Shown here one piece after another: positions 36,774 to 45,618 of a stretch of 64,000 nt of DNA. Each line of letters starts with the position of its first letter. Positions within the stretch are counted from its first letter, which is position 1. The position numbers and the translations under genes are program-made. A model generated the notes under the pieces. That model was not told where the DNA came from and made no database searches. It saw only the letters and a list, made by a program, of their open reading frames with translations. Origin of the DNA: JAFDWI01 sp963764215 (GTDB lineage: Bacteria > Actinomycetota > Acidimicrobiia > Acidimicrobiales > Iamiaceae); the NCBI GenBank assembly GCA_963764215.1, contig CAVXRS010000002.1, forward strand, positions 124,001 through 188,000, read 5' to 3'.

Positions 36774-37346
36774 TCACCGCTCCAGATGTGCAGTCTCGTT
36801 GAACGAGCGCAGCACGGTGCGGGACCCCGAGGTGTCGATGCGGGTGATCGACGCGGGTGCCAGGTACAGGTGCCAGGCGACCGAGTCCGGTACGCCGAGT
36901 GCCCAGGCGACCGCTGCTTTGATCGGTGAGACGTGGGACACGACGACCACGTCGTGCTCTCCGGCTTCTTCCGCCAGCTCGTCACAGGCAGCGCGCACCC
37001 GCACACCGAGATCGGCCAACGATTCACCGCCCGGCGGTGCGAACGCCAGATCCGCCGACCAGTTCCGCCACACCTCGGAGGGAACGTCCCGGAAGGGCCG
37101 ACCTTCCCATTCCCCATAGTCGACTTCGATCCACCGAGGGTCCGTCTCCACCGGCAGGCCGAGTTGTTCGGCCGTGGCCCGCGTCCGGGTGAGCGGGCTC
37201 GAGATGACCCGGTCGGGCCGCGCACAGGCGGCCGCCGCCGCCGTTGCCTGCGTCCGGCCGAGCGCGTCGAGTGGAGGATCATCCCGGCCGAGCAGCAGAC
37301 CCGAAGCGTTCGCCTCGGTGCGACCATGACGGAGGAGGATCAGCAT
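36774..37346 (-). CDS. Histidine phosphatase (phosphoglycerate mutase-like)
   Basis: A 190-residue branch-2 histidine phosphatase. Phospho-His motif LILLRHGRTEAN at the N-terminus, GLLLGRDDPPLDALGRTQA, ISSPLTRTRATAEQL, the catalytic acid region WIEVDYGEWEGRPF and VVVSHVSPIKAAVAWAL with the second His. Resembles MSMEG/GpgP-type and cobalamin CobC-type phosphatases. ATG 37346 directly precedes LILLRHG. It is the last gene of a minus-strand run with the membrane protein and the zinc-ribbon protein upstream. The substrate is uncertain. Confidence 0.87.
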   Translation of the reverse strand: MLILLRHGRTEANASGLLLGRDDPPLDALGRTQATAAAAACARPDRVISSPLTRTRATAEQLGLPVETDPRWIEVDYGEWEGRPFRDVPSEVWRNWSADLAFAPPGGESLADLGVRVRAACDELAEEAGEHDVVVVSHVSPIKAAVAWALGVPDSVAWHLYLAPASITRIDTSGSRTVLRSFNETAHLER

Positions 37347-37351
37347 CTCGC

Positions 37352-37855
37352 CTACATCCCCGCTTCCGGGCCGCCGGCCAACGCCGGGTCCAGGGTACCC
37401 GTCGTCCAGAGTCGATGCCGCCGCTGCTCGTCGTCGAGACCGAAGCGCTTCCAAGCCCAGATGAGCGCCCCGAGACCGACGAGTTCGAGCAGGATGTTCA
37501 CCGCCAGGGGGCGCGATGCCACCAGCGACGGCTGTGTCGGAAAATCCCACCCGAACAACGGCCACCAGAACAGCGTCTTCTGCGTCCAGACGCCGTCGAG
37601 CAGCAGACCCAGGAACATCCCGATCACCAGACAGAGCCACTGACGTCGCCGACGCCGGGCCTTACGGGTGGCGGCCAGGACCACCAGCAGCACCGCCACC
37701 GGTGCGGCCAGGGTGTGGAAGAACCAGTCGTGACCGCTCAGCGCCTCTGCCGTGGGCAGCACGGCACCTGCGATCACCAGCCGATAGTCGAGCCGGGTGC
37801 TGTGGAACACGATCCAGAGCACCACGACCGATCCCCCCGCGAACCACAGGAACAT
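37352..37855 (-). CDS. Small polytopic membrane protein
   Basis: A 167-residue protein with four likely membrane helices: FLWFAGGSVVVLWIVF, LVIAGAVLPTAEAL, LAAPVAVLLVVLAATR and LCLVIGMFLGLLLDGVW, and a possible fifth NILLELVGLGALIWAWKRFG. A His-Asp pair (SGHDWFFHTLAAP) lies in the second segment, as in some membrane metal-dependent hydrolase-like proteins. ATG 37855 begins MFLWFAGG. It lies 2 bases after the zinc-ribbon gene and 5 bases before the phosphatase, so all three share a transcript. Function unknown. Confidence 0.7.
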   Translation of the reverse strand: MFLWFAGGSVVVLWIVFHSTRLDYRLVIAGAVLPTAEALSGHDWFFHTLAAPVAVLLVVLAATRKARRRRRQWLCLVIGMFLGLLLDGVWTQKTLFWWPLFGWDFPTQPSLVASRPLAVNILLELVGLGALIWAWKRFGLDDEQRRHRLWTTGTLDPALAGGPEAGM

Positions 37856-37857
37856 CG

Positions 37858-38571
37858 TCAGCGGGCCAGCAACCGGCCGCACTCGTCGCAGTGGACTCGC
37901 TCGTCCGCGTCGAGTCGGTGGATGCGATCGACCTCCACTGCCGGCAGCGTCAGATGGCAGCCTTCGCACCGATTTCCGGCCAGGCGGGCGATCCCGACGC
38001 CGCCGAGCGCACTGCGGAGCCGCTCGTACTCGGTGACCAGCTCCGGGGACACGCCCACGATCGCCTCCGCACGCTGCGCCGAGATCTCGTCGACTTCGAC
38101 ATCGATCTCGGCCTGTGCCGCGGTGAGCGTCGCCTCGTCGGCGGACCGACGTTCGACGATCTGGGCGCGGAGGTCGACCAGTTCGGAAAGCCGGGCTTCG
38201 GCGGTTTCGAGGTTGTCGAGGGCAGCGAGCCCTTCGTCCTCGAGGCTCGAGATGTGACGCGCCAGGGATTGCGCTTCTCGTTGCAGGCTCTGCAGCTCCC
38301 GCATGTCGGACACGGTCCCTCCGTAGAGTTTCGCGTCGATGTCGGCGGCGCGTGCGGTCTGGGTGGCCAATTCGTCCTCGCACCGCCTGTTCTCCCGGCG
38401 ACGGTCGCCCACGACCCCTTCCTGGTCGGCGATCTGACCGTCGACCGTGGCGAGCACCCTGGCGGCCTCCTCGATCTGGGAGAGCTGGGGGAGCTGGGCA
38501 CGCTGGTGGGCGAGTTGGTCGATGCGGGTGTCGAGCTCCTGCACGGTCAGGAGCCGATCGTAGATCGTCAT
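37858..38571 (-). CDS. Coiled-coil protein with C4 zinc ribbon (zf-RING_7)
   Basis: A 237-residue protein. Residues about 5-190 form long antiparallel coiled coils (LLTVQELDTRIDQLAHQRAQ; LQREAQSLARHISSLEDEG), including GGTVSDMRELQSLQRE, a family hallmark. The C-terminus has a four-Cys zinc ribbon: CEGCHLTLP and CDECGRLLAR. Structurally characterised relatives (CT398/CdsZ type) bind secretion or sigma-factor components. In actinobacteria the gene is a conserved neighbour of RNase H and NIF3-like genes (recalled), but neither is here. ATG 38571 gives the family start MTIYDRLLTVQ. Confidence 0.88.
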   Translation of the reverse strand: MTIYDRLLTVQELDTRIDQLAHQRAQLPQLSQIEEAARVLATVDGQIADQEGVVGDRRRENRRCEDELATQTARAADIDAKLYGGTVSDMRELQSLQREAQSLARHISSLEDEGLAALDNLETAEARLSELVDLRAQIVERRSADEATLTAAQAEIDVEVDEISAQRAEAIVGVSPELVTEYERLRSALGGVGIARLAGNRCEGCHLTLPAVEVDRIHRLDADERVHCDECGRLLAR

Positions 38572-38618
38572 CGCAGTCCTTCGGGTCGGCGGTGTTCGGG
38601 GACGAAGCTCACAGTTGT

Positions 38619-40878
38619 TCAAGGTCCGTACGCGGTCACGGGCGGGGCGTTGCTGGTCGTCGAGGGCGGCGTCGACGTCGGCGGGGTGTTGGGAGGTGCG
38701 GCCGGTGAAGGACCTGCAGCCCCCTGCGGTCCGGGCGGGGTCTCGAGCGCCTTGGCGCCATAGCGATCGACGAAGGTCATTCCGTCCCCGTCGCCGATCG
38801 AGATCCCGATCCCTCCACGCGTCGGCGCCGGAGCCACGAAGGGGATGGCGGGCTGGTTGACCAGGACCGAATCCATGAAGACCCGCCAGCTCGGCGCGGC
38901 ATAGACACCGCCGGACGAACCGGGATAGACCACGAAGGGATCCCCGGTGCTCCCGATCCAGACGGCGGTCGACAGTTGGGGGGTGTAACCGTCGAACCAG
39001 AGGTCGTTGGGTCCGTCGGAGGTGCCCGTCTTCCCGGCCGCGGGACGGCCCCCGGCCAGGCGCGCCCCGGTGCCGGTTCCTCCCTCGACGTTGGCCTGGA
39101 GCACCTGGTTCACCAGGCGTGCCGCCTGAGCGCTCATCACACGGGTCGGTTGCAGTTCGTGGGTCCAGATCACGTTTCCCTGCGCATCCTCGATCCGGTC
39201 CACGAAGTAGGGGCGATTGAACACCCCGTCGTTCGCGAACGTGGCGTACGCACCGGCCATCTCCAGTGCGTCACCCCGATCCCACCGCCGTAGGCGAGCT
39301 GCACGCTGTAGGGATCGAGCGTGTTCGGATGCTTCCCCAGTCGGGTCCGTACGCGTTCCACACTTCGTTGGAGATGCCCATGGCCTTGGCCTTGTCGATG
39401 ACATTGCGCAGCCCCACGATCTGGCCGAGACGGGCGAACCCGCAGTTGGAGGACTGGAGGGTCTGGGTGAGAATCGTGCCGACCGAGCCACCTTCACCGT
39501 TGTAGTTGTGATACGAGTGGGGCGGGACGTCGGCGGTCGGGGTCGGTGGGGTCGAGGTAGTTCGGGTCGTCCGGTCGTCAGCACGCACGGACTCGTGCCG
39601 TCCACGATGTCGTTCGGGCACGAAGCCCCGGTCGAAGAGCGTGGCGAGCACGAAACCCTTGAACGTCGATCCGGGCTATTGGACGAATTTCGGGCCGCGA
39701 AGTCGACCTGACTGTTCTTGGTGTACCCGGGCCCTCCCAGCAGGACCCGCACCGCGCCGGTCGAGGGCACCACGATGTGATGGTCTCCGTCGCTCACGGG
39801 TCTTGACCGTCCGGCGCCGGTGCCGTGGGATGCGTCCGTCGGGCTGGATGCCCGGCACCGTGGATTGGCGGGCCTGGACCGCCTGTTGCTGCATGAGCGG
39901 GTCGTAGGTGGTGTAGATGCGCAGGCCCCCGCCGGTAGAGGGCGTCGAGGCCCGCTGCGCCGGCGTCCTGCCCAGCGCCGTCCCGAGTGGATCGCCGTCG
40001 AAGCTTCCGTCGGCGTTGAGCAGTCGCCGGCGAACCTGCTCGACGAAGTAGTCAACGGCGGGCACCTTCCTGGTGACCTTGTTCGGCAGCGGCTCGCGGT
40101 TGGCCTTGGCGGCCGTGGCCTTGTCGATGCGCCCGGTGGCGACAAGACGCTCGAGAGCGATCCTGCGTTGAGGTCCGGGCTTCCTCGGGATGGTGATCGG
40201 GTCGTAGCCGTTGGGATTTCGGATCAAGGCCGCGAGGAGGGCCCCCTGGGCCCAGTCCAGCTTCGAGACGTCCATGCCCCAGTAGGTCTGCGCGGCGGCC
40301 TGGACGCCGTAGATGTTGTTCCCGAGATAGATGATGTTCAGGTAGTACGCCAGGATCTCGTCCTTGGTGAACTGGTGCTCGAGGGTCGTGGCCACCCGGG
40401 CCTCGTGCAGCTTGCGCGGTCAGGTTCCGCTTGTCGCCGACGAGGGCCTTCTTCACGACCTGCTGGGTGATCGTCGAGCCGCCCTGCTGCGATGCCACCC
40501 CTTCACGTTCGCCTGCAGCGCACGCAGGATCGAGCGGGCGTCGACCGGCCCGTGCGGTAGAAGTCGAGTCCTCGACCGCGAGCACCGACTCGACGACGGT
40601 GGACGGCACTTCGCAGAGCGGCACGGCGTCGGATCTTGCGATTGAAGCTCTGCTGGACGTTGCCGTACCGATCGTAGAGGTAGGAGACACCACCCAGCGG
40701 GTGGAAGCCGGACCGGAGCGGCGGACGAGGTGCCCCCTGCGAGAGTTGTCGGCCACGGGACTTCGATCCCGACCACCGTGCCCACAGCGTGGCGACGCCG
40801 ACCACCACGATCACCGACAGCCGGAGAAGCTGCCACAGGGTTCGGCCGACGATGCACGCTATTCGATCCTGCTCTCAC
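38619..40878 (-). CDS. Class A penicillin-binding protein (PBP1/PonA type), many frameshifts
   Basis: Bifunctional peptidoglycan transglycosylase/transpeptidase. A single N-terminal membrane helix (LLRLSVIVVVGVATLWARW) is followed by the GT51 domain: AVEDS with catalytic Glu, QGGSTITQQVVKKALVGDK, KDEILAYYLNIIYLGNNIYG. The transpeptidase domain has PGSTFKGF (Ser-Lys), QSSNCGF (SxN) and AAGKTGTSDGPNDLWFDGYT (KTG). A Pro/Thr/Ser-rich tail follows. At least eight frame changes occur between about 39270 and 40830, yet every catalytic motif is intact, so I read it as one functional gene in a poorly resolved region. The start is uncertain: GTG 40878 needs a further shift; GTG 40814 lies inside the membrane segment. 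Confidence 0.78.
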
Positions 40879-41019
40879 CGGCCGATACCGGGTGCGGATC
40901 CGGACCGGTGCGTTCTGGTGTCGGCGAACCGCACTCGGAACGTCGGAGCGGCCCCGGTTAGGTTGACGGCGTCCCCCGCGGGACTCCCGACGTCCCGTCC
41001 CATCGACAAGGAGCCCGAC

Positions 41020-41935
41020 ATGGCAGATCTCGGATTCGACGGCAAGGTCGCGATCATCACCGGCGCCGGCGGCGGACTCGGTCGCAGCCACGCGCTCGAG
41101 CTCGCCAAGACGCGGTGCGCTGATCGTGGTCAACGACCTCGGCGGCAACGATGGACGGCACCGGCTCGGACGCCTCGGCCGCCCAGAAGGTCGTCGACGA
41201 GATCACGGCGATCGGCGGGGAGGCGGTGGCCAATCACGACTCGGTCGCCACCACGGAAGGTGGCGAGTCGATCGTCCAGAGCGCCATCGACGCCTTCGGC
41301 CGGGTCGACATCGTGATCAACAACGCGGGCATCCTGCGGGACAAGTCGTTCTCCAACATGACCGCCGACCTCTCGAACCCGGTGCTGGACGTCCACCTGC
41401 GCGGCGCGTTCAACGTCACCCGTCCCGCGTACGTCCACATGCGCGAGCAGGGCTACGGCCGGATCGTCATCACCGCGTCGGGCGCGGGCGTCTTCGGCAA
41501 CTTCGGTCAGGCGAACTACGGCGCCGCCAAGATGGGACTCGTCGGCCTCACCCGGGTCCTTGCGGTCGAGGGCGCGAAGAGCAACATCAAGGCCAACGCC
41601 ATCGCCCCGGTGGCCAAGTCGCGGATGACCGAGGACCTCATGGGTGACCTCGTCGACCGGTTCGGACCCGAGTACGTCTCGCCGTTGGTCGCATGGCTGG
41701 TCCACGAGGACGTGCCGGTGACCGGCGAGATCTACTCGGTCGGCGCCGGGCACGTCGCCAGGATGTTCATCGGCGTCACCGCCGGCTACACCAACACCGG
41801 CGACCTCAGCGCCGAGGACATCCGCGATCACTTCGAGACCATCCGCGCCGAGGACGGCTACCGGTGCCCGCCAACCTCAACGAAGAGTTGATGAAGACCC
41901 TGCAGCCTCGCTGGGCTGACGACACGGCATTCTGA
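41020..41935 (+). CDS. (3R)-hydroxyacyl-CoA dehydrogenase-type SDR (MFE-2-like), three frameshifts
   Basis: A short-chain dehydrogenase very similar to the dehydrogenase unit of peroxisomal multifunctional enzyme 2 (HSD17B4), which oxidises (3R)-hydroxyacyl-CoA. Motifs: ADLGFDGKVAIITGAGGGLG, VVNDLGGN, VDIVINNAGILRDKSF, RIVITASGAGVFGNFG, QANYGAAKMGLVGLTR and SRMTEDLMGDLVDRFGPEYV. The C-terminus reads VPANLNEELMKTLQPRW in the last frame. Shifts lie near 41110, 41148 and 41868. ATG 41020 has AAGGAG at 7 bases. TAGGTT at 40959 is a possible -10. Length is about 304 aa. Likely role: acyl-CoA or steroid side-chain beta-oxidation. Confidence 0.85.
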
Positions 41936-41960
41936 ACGCATTGTTCTGACAGCACTCGTT

Positions 41961-41980
41961 CTGACAGTCGTTCCTGTCGG
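41961..41980 (+). terminator. Hairpin after the SDR gene
   Basis: CTGACAG and CTGTCGG pair over 7 bp (one G-T) around a 6-base loop. A copy of GTTCTGACAG also lies just upstream at 41943. No U tract. It may end the SDR transcript before the next gene. Confidence 0.35.
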
Positions 41981-42014
41981 CACATCGCCTCTGCATCCAG
42001 TAAAGCGTCCACGG

Positions 42015-43296
42015 ATGCCTGAAACCCATCACCATCCCGCAGCCGGCGACTCCTTCACCGAGGGCGGGACCACTGCGACCTCGACCAGCGAACACCCTTC
42101 ACCGCCTTCGGCGAGATCGAAGAGGTCACGTCGGAGTCGCCGAGGTCTCCGGATTCGCCAACGTCGCCGCCGTCGCCACCGGCGAGGGCCTGGTGCATCG
42201 TGGACACCGGTGGCCCACTCGCCGGCACCACCATCCGCGACCTGATACGCACGGGTGGCGCCCCGACCCGGTCGCCGCGGCCGTGTACACCCATGGCCAC
42301 ATCGATCATGTGCTGGGGACCGGCGTATTCGACGCCGAGGCCGAGGCAGACCGCAACCCCCGCCCTCGAGTGTTGGCCCATGCGGCCGTCGCCCCCCGCT
42401 TCGAGCGCTACTGCCTCACCGCCGGCTACAACGCGGCCATCAACCGGCGGCAGTTCTCGGCTCCCGGCCTGAGCTGGCCGACCGACTACCGCCAGCCCGA
42501 CGACACCTACGTCGACGATTTCTCGACGCATCTGGGCGAGGTCACCATCGAGTTGCACCACGCCCGCGGCGAAACCGACGACCACACCTGGGTCTGGGTG
42601 CCCGAACGTCGCACGCTGTGCACCGGTGACCTGTTCATCTGGTGCGTCCCCAACGCCGGCAACCCGCAGAAGGTGCAGCGTTTCGCGCGGGACTGGGCGC
42701 TGGCCCTGCGGCGCATGGCCACGCTGGAGCCCGAGGTGCTGCTTCCCGGCCATGGTCTGCCGATCGTCGGCGCCGACTTCGTGCGAGCCGCGTTGGTCGA
42801 CACCGCCGATCTGCTCGACTCACTGGTCGACCAGACCCTGGCGCTGATGAATGCGGGAGCGTTCCTGGACGAAATCCTGCACACCGTCGCCGTGCCGGAA
42901 CATCTGACGACCCAGCCCTATCTGCAACCCATCTATGACGAGCCCGAGTTCATCGTCCGCAACATCTGGCGCCTCTACGGCGGTTGGTACGACGGCAACC
43001 CGTCCCATCTGAAGCCCGCACCGGACGCCGCGGTCGCCGCCGAGATCGCCGAGCTGAGTGGTGGCGCGGCGCGGTTGGCCGAACGGGCGCAGCAGGTCGC
43101 CGAAGCCGGCGACCTACGACTGGCGGGCAATCTGATCGAGCTGGCCGGGCTGGCCGCCCCCGACGACCCGGGCGTCCACCGGATCCGCGCCGAACTGCTG
43201 CGGGCCCGAGCCGCAGTGGAGACCTCCCTGATGGCCAAGGGCATCTACGGCGCCGCAGCACGCGACTCCGACGCGGTTGCCGGCACCGGCACCTGA
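42015..43296 (+). CDS. MBL-fold hydrolase with alkyl-sulfatase-like dimerisation domain, N-terminus frameshifted
   Basis: About 425 aa. The metallo-beta-lactamase core has YTHGHIDHVLGTG (HxHxDH), a metal Asp in RRTLCTGDLFIW and LPGHGLPIVGADF. The C-terminal part contains IWRLYGGWYDGNPSHLKPA and a helical block (AARLAERAQQVAEAGDLRLA, then IYGAAARDS) typical of the alkyl sulfatase dimerisation domain. The sterol-carrier-like third domain of SdsA1 is absent. The N-terminal 80 residues cross about four frames between 42095 and 42260 (FTAFGEIEEV, GVAEVSGFANVAAVATGEG, IVDTGGPLAGTTIRDLI), after which the frame is open. ATG 42015 is tentative. Sulfate-ester hydrolysis is a family inference. Confidence 0.77.
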
Positions 43297-43326
43297 CGCA
43301 CCGGGCACGCGCGCCGACCGGGGCGG

Positions 43327-43332
43327 TACCAT
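43327..43332 (+). promoter_or_regulatory. -10 element of the HD-domain gene
   Basis: TACCAT lies 25 bases before ATG 43358, leaving a short leader with the AAAGGAG ribosome-binding site at 43345. The -35 region is weak. Confidence 0.35.
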
Positions 43333-43357
43333 GCCGCCACAGGAGAAAGGAGCGCGC

Positions 43358-43942
43358 ATGACCGATCTCGAAGCGCCCCCCACCGCGCAGTTCCACGCCA
43401 TGACCGAGGGCACCAAGGCCGATTGGGACATCATCGCCGTCGAAGCGATGCATGCGGCCCAACGCCTGCCCGATCGGGTGATGGACCATCTGCGACTGCT
43501 CGACGGCGACTTCGGCGGGTTCGCGGTCGACCGGCTCACCCACTCGTTGCAGACCGCGACCCGCGCCGAGCGGGCCGGCCGGGACGACCAGTATGTGCTC
43601 TGCGCGCTCATCCACGACATCGGTGACACGCTGGGGTCGTTCAACCATCCCGACATCGGGGCGGCGATCGTCAAACCGTTCGTGCGCGACGAGTACCACT
43701 GGATGGTCGAACACCACGGCATCTTCCAGGGCTACTACTTCTTCCACTTCCTGGGCCTCGACCGGGACGGCCGCGATGCTTTTCGTGATCACCCCAACTA
43801 TGACCTGACCGCCGAATTCTGCGCCGAGTTCGACCAGGTGGCGTTCGACCCGGACTACGACACCGAGCCCCTCGAGCACTTCGAGCCGTTGCTGCGTGAC
43901 CTGATGGCCAAGCCGCTGAACAGCATCTACCGCCGAGGCTGA
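43358..43942 (+). CDS. HD-domain protein (PhnZ/MIOX-like)
   Basis: A 194-residue HD-superfamily protein. Ligand residues: RLTHSLQTATRAERAG (His), CALIHDIGDTLGSFNHPD (HD) and YHWMVEHHGIFQGYYFF (His-His). This pattern, with the double His and a following aromatic run, resembles the mixed-valent di-iron oxygenases such as PhnZ more than classical nucleotidase HD proteins. ATG 43358 has a strong AAAGGAG ribosome-binding site; a longer upstream frame has no homology. The substrate is unknown and no phosphonate genes are nearby. Confidence 0.82.
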   Translation: MTDLEAPPTAQFHAMTEGTKADWDIIAVEAMHAAQRLPDRVMDHLRLLDGDFGGFAVDRLTHSLQTATRAERAGRDDQYVLCALIHDIGDTLGSFNHPDIGAAIVKPFVRDEYHWMVEHHGIFQGYYFFHFLGLDRDGRDAFRDHPNYDLTAEFCAEFDQVAFDPDYDTEPLEHFEPLLRDLMAKPLNSIYRRG

Positions 43943-44028
43943 CCCACCAGCGCGACGCTCCTCCAAACCCCACTCGCCGTGTCGGTCGGAGGCTGAGGGC
44001 CGCAGCATCAACGGTCACGCTCGGAACT

Positions 44029-44337
44029 TCAGCAGGTGTCGGGATTGCCGGTCGACGTCACCGTCTCCAGGACCTTTCCGTGCGGGTCACGGATCTTGCA
44101 ATCCGTGCCGAGGGTGTCCACCCCCGGGTTGGTCCTCGGCGTCGCACACGGTCCGCCATCGGAACCTCGGGTTTCGAGCGCAACGGACTTGCCGTGAACG
44201 CTTCGTATCGGCATCGCCGGATGGCAGAAGGTGCCCTGCCGCGGATTCTGGGTGACCCGGACGACGGCCCAACCGGTCAACGCGATGGCCAGGATCGCCA
44301 CCACCAGACCGACGCTCACGCTTCGAGACCTGGACAC
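44029..44337 (-). CDS. Small exported or membrane-anchored Cys-containing protein
   Basis: A 102-residue protein from GTG 44337. N-terminal basic SRSRSVS, one hydrophobic helix (VGLVVAILAIALTGWAVVRV) and an external domain with four Cys (GTFCHPA, GPCATP, TDCKIRD, terminal PDTC), likely two disulfides. No family recognised. It converges on the HD gene and is divergent from the hydrolase at 44474. A longer ATG start at 44484 would overlap that hydrolase promoter region and looks unlikely. Confidence 0.5.
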   Translation of the reverse strand: MSRSRSVSVGLVVAILAIALTGWAVVRVTQNPRQGTFCHPAMPIRSVHGKSVALETRGSDGGPCATPRTNPGVDTLGTDCKIRDPHGKVLETVTSTGNPDTC

Positions 44338-44473
44338 CCGTGCCAATCGGCCACGGTCGCGCCGAGTTGAACCCGACCGAACTCGGCGTAGCTCGCCGCC
44401 GACGGTGGAATGGCGTTCCTGAATTCGTCGAAGGTTGGGAGGACCCGGTCGGTTGCAGGCACGATTGAACTCC

Positions 44474-45607
44474 ATGGACGACACGCCTCAGCCGACCGCG
44501 GCCGACCCGACGCGCCTGATCCCCACCACCGCAGGGGTCGAGTTGGCCGTGCACGAGCTGGGCGGTTCCGGTCGGCCCGTGCTGGCTGCGCATGCCACCG
44601 GGTTCGATGCGACGGTGTGGCGCCCGTTGGCCGCGGCACTCCAGGATGCCCACGTCGTCGCACCGGATTTCCGCGCGCACGGCCGGTCCCACATCGAACC
44701 CGGCGCCGATCTGGACTGGGACTTCTTCGCCGATGACGTGCTCGCCACCCTCGACGCGTACGGATGGCTCACCTGTGACGGTGCTGCGCCAGCCCTGCCG
44801 GTCGGCATCGGGCACTCGATGGGCGGCGCGGCACTCCTGCTCGCCGAACAACGCCGACCGGGCACCTTCGCCGGACTCTGGGTCTACGAGCCGATCATCT
44901 TCCCGCCGGAGGTGCGCGGCTCCTTCGACGATGGTGCGAATCCACTCTCGGCCGGCGCGAAGCGGCGACGTCCGGTCTTCGCCTCCCGCGAAGAGGCCCA
45001 GGCGACCTACGGATCGAAACCACCCATGAACACGTTCACGACCGAGGCGCTGGCCGGCTATGTCGCGGGTGCATTCGTGGATGAACCGGACGGCACGGTT
45101 CGTCTTGCGTGTCGACCCGAGGACGAGGCCCGGGTCTATGACGGTGCGGCCCGATGCACCGCGTTCGAACATCTGGGGCAGGTGACCTGCCCCGTGGCGG
45201 TGGTGCGGGGCGAGCTCGCGGAACATTCCCCCGCGGCGATCGCGCCGCTCGCCGCACGTGCCCTGCCCCGGGGCATCCTCGTCGCCCACGACGAACTCAC
45301 CCACTTCGGCCCCATGGAGGACCCGGTCGGTCTCGCCGCCGAGATCAGCCGGTTCATGGACACAGTCTCCACGGCCGCCCCCTCCACCGGCCGCGCCCTC
45401 CACGGCCGCGCCCTCGCCCGACCCGCGCCCCGCGGACCCGAACCCCGACCCCTGACCTCCACGAATGTCGGGGCACCAGATTGCTCAGAGCAACTTGAGC
45501 GCGCTGCATCGGGCAAGCATCGGATCTCGGTCGCGCCTGCTTGCCGAATGCAGCGCGCTGAAATAGGCCATACCTCTTTCACGCCCCGACATTCGGAGAG
45601 CTCGTAG
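44474..45607 (+). CDS. Alpha/beta hydrolase with abnormal C-terminal extension
   Basis: Alpha/beta-hydrolase fold. Oxyanion-side AAHATGFDATVWRPLA, nucleophile GIGHSMGGAALLLAE (Ser), acid region VVRGELAEHSP and catalytic His in DELTHFGPMEDP. A normal end falls near FMDTV (residue about 300). The frame continues for about 75 more residues of low-complexity Pro/Arg/Ala sequence and then reads through the nested inverted-repeat element at 45462-45595. This extension is unlikely to be conserved protein. Either the element displaced the native stop or a base error hides a stop such as TGA 45453. ATG 44474 begins MDDTPQPTAAD. Confidence 0.78.
   Translation: MDDTPQPTAADPTRLIPTTAGVELAVHELGGSGRPVLAAHATGFDATVWRPLAAALQDAHVVAPDFRAHGRSHIEPGADLDWDFFADDVLATLDAYGWLTCDGAAPALPVGIGHSMGGAALLLAEQRRPGTFAGLWVYEPIIFPPEVRGSFDDGANPLSAGAKRRRPVFASREEAQATYGSKPPMNTFTTEALAGYVAGAFVDEPDGTVRLACRPEDEARVYDGAARCTAFEHLGQVTCPVAVVRGELAEHSPAAIAPLAARALPRGILVAHDELTHFGPMEDPVGLAAEISRFMDTVSTAAPSTGRALHGRALARPAPRGPEPRPLTSTNVGAPDCSEQLERAASGKHRISVAPACRMQRAEIGHTSFTPRHSESS
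45462..45595. repeat. Nested inverted-repeat element, three stems
   Basis: Outer arms CGAATGTCGGGGC (45462-45474) and GCCCCGACATTCG (45583-45595) are perfect 13-bp inverted repeats. Inside are a perfect hairpin TTGCTC-A-GAGCAA (45481-45493) and a long stem, AGCGCGCTGCAT-CG-GGCAAGCA (45498-45519) with its complement at 45538-45559, 20 of 22 pairs, loop 18. The whole could fold as a closed three-way structure. It overlaps the 3' end of the hydrolase frame and lies 24 bases before the nuclease gene. Candidates: a MITE-like mobile repeat, a structured RNA, or a terminator/attenuator. No target duplication is evident. Confidence 0.75.
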
Positions 45608-45618
45608 GCTGGGGCGCC

